Part shown: positions 7,303 to 9,187 of the stretch, one piece after another
Position numbering within the stretch: position 1 is the stretch's first letter
Layout of the letters: every line of letters starts with the position of its first letter
Source: DAOTTX01 sp034437515
GTDB taxonomy: Bacteria; Chloroflexota; Anaerolineae; Aggregatilineales; Phototrophicaceae
Assembly: GCA_034437515.1 (NCBI GenBank)
Contig: DAOTTX010000442.1
Location: 1 to 9,187, forward strand
DNA length: 9,187 bases
Reading direction: 5' to 3'
Position numbers and translations under genes: made by a program
The notes under the pieces: generated by a model
Seen by the model: the letters and a program-made list of their open reading frames with translations, nothing else
Databases searched by the model: none
Told to the model about the DNA's origin: nothing

Positions 7303-7962
7303 ACGAATAACGAAAATATTCGCGTCATGATCGTTGACGACCATGACATGGTACGTATCGGCCTGCGTGTATCGATTGAAAAAACTGAAGGTCTCGTCGT
7401 CGTCGGCGAGGCAAGCGGTGGTGATGAAGCCGTTGAGAAGTATCATCAACTTCTGCCGGATGTCGTGTTGATGGACTTGCTCATGCCGCAAGGTGGCGGT
7501 ATCGACGCGACGAAACGCATCTTACAAAAAGATAGCGATGCACATATTCTCGCATTGACGAGCTATCATGATGATACGCTTATTAACTCTGCAATCCAAT
7601 CAGGCGTGACGGGTTACTTACTTAAAGATATCTCAATGCGTGAGTTGGCGCTGGCTATACGCAATGCCAGTGAAGGACAGTCAACGCTCTCGCAGGAGGC
7701 GACAAAAGTGCTGATGCGCAGCGCAAAGGGCGAACCGGAAGTCGGTCACGACCTGACGATGAGCGAACTTCGCATCTTGAAACTGGTCGCCAAAGGACTC
7801 AGCAATAATGAAATTGCTCAAGACCTTGTCATCAGTGTCTCGACGGTCAAGAAGCATGTCAGTAATATTTTATCTAAACTAGGTGTGAGCAATCGAGCCG
7901 AAGCGACTGGCCTGGCGATCCAAAATAATTTCATTGATATTGACTCTAACGCAGGTGTATAG
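7300..7962 (+). CDS. NarL/FixJ-family response regulator, intact, without an intact neighbouring kinase
   Basis: A cytoplasmic transcription regulator of 220 aa, the standard length. The receiver domain (about 7-122) has the acid pair Asp13-Asp14, the phosphoacceptor Asp59 in VLMDLLMP, the switch Thr87 in LALTSY and Lys109 in YLLKD, so all the chemistry is intact. The LuxR-type helix-turn-helix (about 150-212) reads LTMSELRILKLVAKG, then LSNNEIAQDLVISVSTVKKH and VSNILSKLGVSNRAEA, with a short acidic tail. Phosphorylation should drive dimerisation and DNA binding; targets cannot be read from sequence. It would normally be co-transcribed with a kinase. The kinase upstream, ending 101 bases before, is broken, so the regulator either uses a kinase elsewhere, is phosphorylated by small molecules, or is on the way to decay. 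Its codons look more AT-rich than those of nifJ and the MATE gene, which may reflect transfer or relaxed selection. Confidence 0.95.
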   Translation: MTNNENIRVMIVDDHDMVRIGLRVSIEKTEGLVVVGEASGGDEAVEKYHQLLPDVVLMDLLMPQGGGIDATKRILQKDSDAHILALTSYHDDTLINSAIQSGVTGYLLKDISMRELALAIRNASEGQSTLSQEATKVLMRSAKGEPEVGHDLTMSELRILKLVAKGLSNNEIAQDLVISVSTVKKHVSNILSKLGVSNRAEATGLAIQNNFIDIDSNAGV

Positions 7963-7972
7963 ATAACCGACT

Positions 7973-8020
7973 ATCGGATGAACTTAAGGCACTCTTGCAA
8001 CTTACATAGATTTATCCGAT
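7973..8020. repeat. Imperfect inverted repeat between the response regulator and the tRNA
   Basis: ATCGGATGAA (from 7973) and TTTATCCGAT (to 8020) pair in nine of ten positions around a spacer of 28 bases. No T-run follows, so a terminator for the regulator is doubtful. The arms could be a weak operator or chance. Confidence 0.2.
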
Positions 8021-8027
8021 CTTTGGC

Positions 8028-8056
8028 TTGACTCGCCCCGATAATACTGTTAAACT
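8028..8056 (+). promoter_or_regulatory. Promoter of tRNA-Glu
   Basis: TTGACT (8028-8033), a 17-base spacer and TAAACT (8051-8056) give a sigma70-like pair. The expected transcription start, near 8063, lies just before the mature tRNA at 8071. The -10 box contains the stop codon of the opposing recombinase frame (8050-8052). Confidence 0.55.
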
Positions 8057-9187
8057 TCTCTGCGTTGTAAGGCCCCATCGTCTAGTGGTCTAGGACGTCG
8101 CCCTTTCAAGGCGAAAACACGGGTTCGAGTCCCGTTGGGGTCACTCCGTTTGATCTGAAGCGAACCAGTATTTGTGCTGGTTCTTTTCGTTTCAGGCGAA
8201 GGCCCTTCACCTCGTCCACCGTGCGGACTACCCTTTGCGAGTGTGTCCAGATAATTGAACGGTGGCTTCAACTCCATGCGGATGATCCTACCCTCCAGGT
8301 TGATGACAACCCGCTTGACCATCTGCTTTAGTATATCACGTTGTCGCGCTGGTGTGTGTTCCGCATAACGGTCTGCAATCTCCGAAATGACCGTTAGCGC
8401 GGCATCCAGATTATCGACCACGTCGCCCTGCTCCTGGTGGATCAGGTTAATGGCGGCGGTGATGCGCTGGCGTTCGTCCTCGTATTCACGCGACAACTTC
8501 TCGAAAACCTGCGGACGCATCCCGTGTTCGGTGAAACCGCGCCACAGATTGATCTCTTTCTCTTCCAACTTCTTGATTGCGCGTTGCAGTTCTTCGATCT
8601 CGCGGCTGCGATTGGTGTTGAAGCGTACCATATCCGCCAGATATGCCTTGCGGATGTCGGGAATAAGCGCCGGGTCAACCTGAATGGCACGGAGATGCTC
8701 TGGAATCTGCTCATCGACCTTCCAACACAGATAGTTCTGGTCGCTGGAGTCAATGCAGTAGTAGGCGACACCACCCCGCGCACGGTTGGCGTTGGGCGTA
8801 CTGCACCGCAGCTTTCGCACCTTGCCGTTCCCCTGATCGAGATAGAGCATCCCCTGCAACAGATAAAAATGCCGCTTATTCGGGGATGGCATGTGACTGC
8901 GCTTTGCCAGTATCGCTAACCCGCGCTCGAATTCCTCGGTGGTGACAACTGGCTCCCACTCGGCACGCACGGTCTTGGGCGGAATCTGCGCCCAGTCGTT
9001 TTCCAGCACGACCCATCCGGCGTAGTGCCAGTTGTGGAACACCCGCGACACCTGCTGAATGTAGGGCTTGCGCTCACCGTTGGCGTTGACCTTCACAAAT
9101 GGACGACCATCTCGCATCCGGTAGCCGCGTTCATAGAGCTTCTCGCAGATTTGTGCCAGTGTGTACTGGTCGGTGAGCAGTAAATCC
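8050..9187 (-). CDS. Large serine recombinase, C-terminal part (N-terminal catalytic domain beyond the right edge)
   Basis: Site-specific DNA recombinase of the serine integrase type. The frame stays open to the right edge (378 codons), so the Met at 9117 is internal; residues before it read YTLAQICEKLYERGYRMRDG, the usual start of the Recombinase domain. VFHNWHYAGWVVLEN and PVVTTEEFERGLAIL continue that domain. Next comes the zinc-ribbon region, here LLQGMLYLDQGNGKVRKLRC: the first CxxC of this ribbon is missing, although later Cys residues (LRC, YYC, LCW) remain. A charged coiled coil (about 8420-8650) and the typical end, RDILKQMVKRVVINLEG then IRMELKPPFNYL, follow. Past about 8200 the sequence is no longer recombinase-like. 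From 8143 to 8071 it is simply the antisense of tRNA-Glu (DPNGTRTRVFALKG, RRPRPLDDGALQ), with the stop at 8050-8052. The resolvase domain with the catalytic serine cannot be checked here. It is probably the integrase of an element ending at the tRNA. Confidence 0.88.
   Translation of the reverse strand, partial: DLLLTDQYTLAQICEKLYERGYRMRDGRPFVKVNANGERKPYIQQVSRVFHNWHYAGWVVLENDWAQIPPKTVRAEWEPVVTTEEFERGLAILAKRSHMPSPNKRHFYLLQGMLYLDQGNGKVRKLRCSTPNANRARGGVAYYCIDSSDQNYLCWKVDEQIPEHLRAIQVDPALIPDIRKAYLADMVRFNTNRSREIEELQRAIKKLEEKEINLWRGFTEHGMRPQVFEKLSREYEDERQRITAAINLIHQEQGDVVDNLDAALTVISEIADRYAEHTPARQRDILKQMVKRVVINLEGRIIRMELKPPFNYLDTLAKGSPHGGRGEGPSPETKRTSTNTGSLQIKRSDPNGTRTRVFALKGRRPRPLDDGALQRREV
8071..8143 (+). 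tRNA. tRNA-Glu (anticodon UUC)
   Basis: Full cloverleaf of 73 bases: acceptor stem GGCCCCA (8071-8077) pairs with TGGGGTC (8136-8142) with one G-T pair, discriminator A at 8143. The anticodon stem TCGCC/GGCGA (8098-8102, 8110-8114) holds loop CTTTCAA with anticodon TTC at 8105-8107. The T arm is ACGGG-TTCGAGT-CCCGT (8119-8135), and the D loop contains AGTGGT. CCA is not encoded (CTC follows) and must be added after transcription. The gene has its own promoter and terminator. An opposing recombinase reading frame runs across its full length; its 3' half is the likely attachment site of an integrated element. Confidence 0.96.
8119..8143. other. Putative attachment-site core in the tRNA-Glu 3' end
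   Basis: The T arm and acceptor 3' strand of the tRNA directly abut the recombinase gene, the arrangement left when an element integrates into a tRNA 3' end and restores it. This is inferred from layout only: the other end of the element, with the expected direct repeat, is outside the window. Serine recombinases use tRNA targets less often than tyrosine recombinases, which weakens the case. Confidence 0.35.
8162..8187 (+). terminator. Intrinsic terminator of tRNA-Glu
   Basis: GAACCAG (8162-8168) and CTGGTTC (8177-8183) form a perfect 7-bp stem with an 8-base loop, followed by TTTT (8184-8187). It starts 19 bases after the tRNA. The same bases are read on the other strand as the tail of the recombinase frame. 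Confidence 0.65.

Noticed and set aside
8387..8919. Plus-strand frames opposite the recombinase
   Set aside because: They are antisense to a coiled-coil and Recombinase-domain coding region with clear family motifs, and have no features of their own.
1..9187. CRISPR array, rRNA, riboswitch or complete insertion sequence
   Set aside because: I saw no regularly spaced repeats, no rRNA segments, no recognisable riboswitch core and no transposase with terminal inverted repeats.

Overview
The window looks like a chromosomal segment of a free-living, probably anaerobic or facultative bacterium. A Chloroflexota (Anaerolineae-like) origin is my best inference. It rests on the pairing of a one-chain pyruvate:ferredoxin oxidoreductase (PFOR) with a dihydroorotate-dehydrogenase-like protein, on remnants of NarX-type sensor kinases, and on a serine recombinase at a tRNA gene. 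Cyanobacteria and some Actinobacteria also carry the PFOR/DHOD-like pair, so the phylum is not settled from sequence alone.

Layout. At the left edge (1-201, minus) lies the tail of a glycoside-hydrolase-like gene whose front has been lost; a possible regulatory inverted repeat (190-219) and the leader of the next gene lie beside it. Positions 303-4885 hold a two-gene operon: nifJ-type PFOR (1187 aa, all cofactor ligands present), then after 14 bases a 334-aa DHOD-like flavoprotein in which alanine replaces the usual catalytic base. The operon ends in a GATA-loop hairpin and a strong intrinsic terminator. A monocistronic MATE-family exporter (5043-6407) follows, with an inverted repeat over its probable -10 box.

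From 6404 to 7198 there is no intact gene, but the stretch is not empty. It holds a decayed LuxR-type helix-turn-helix on the minus strand and, on the plus strand, a sensor histidine kinase in pieces, spread over two reading frames with stops. Directly after it stands an intact NarL/FixJ-type response regulator (7300-7962, TTG start), apparently left without its neighbouring kinase.

At the right edge is a tRNA-Glu(UUC) gene (8071-8143) with its own promoter and terminator. Facing it is the C-terminal part of a large serine recombinase (8050-9187, minus, running off the window). The recombinase reading frame continues antisense through the terminator, the whole tRNA gene and part of its promoter. 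This suggests the end of an integrated element whose attachment site lies in the tRNA gene.

Functionally, the core operon serves low-potential electron metabolism (pyruvate to acetyl-CoA, CO2 and reduced ferredoxin). The right half is an accessory region showing gene decay and integration. I found no CRISPR array, no rRNA and no complete insertion sequence. I see no clear case of a wholly new system; the most unusual items are the recombinase/tRNA overlap, the two-component gene graveyard and the base-less DHOD-like partner of PFOR.
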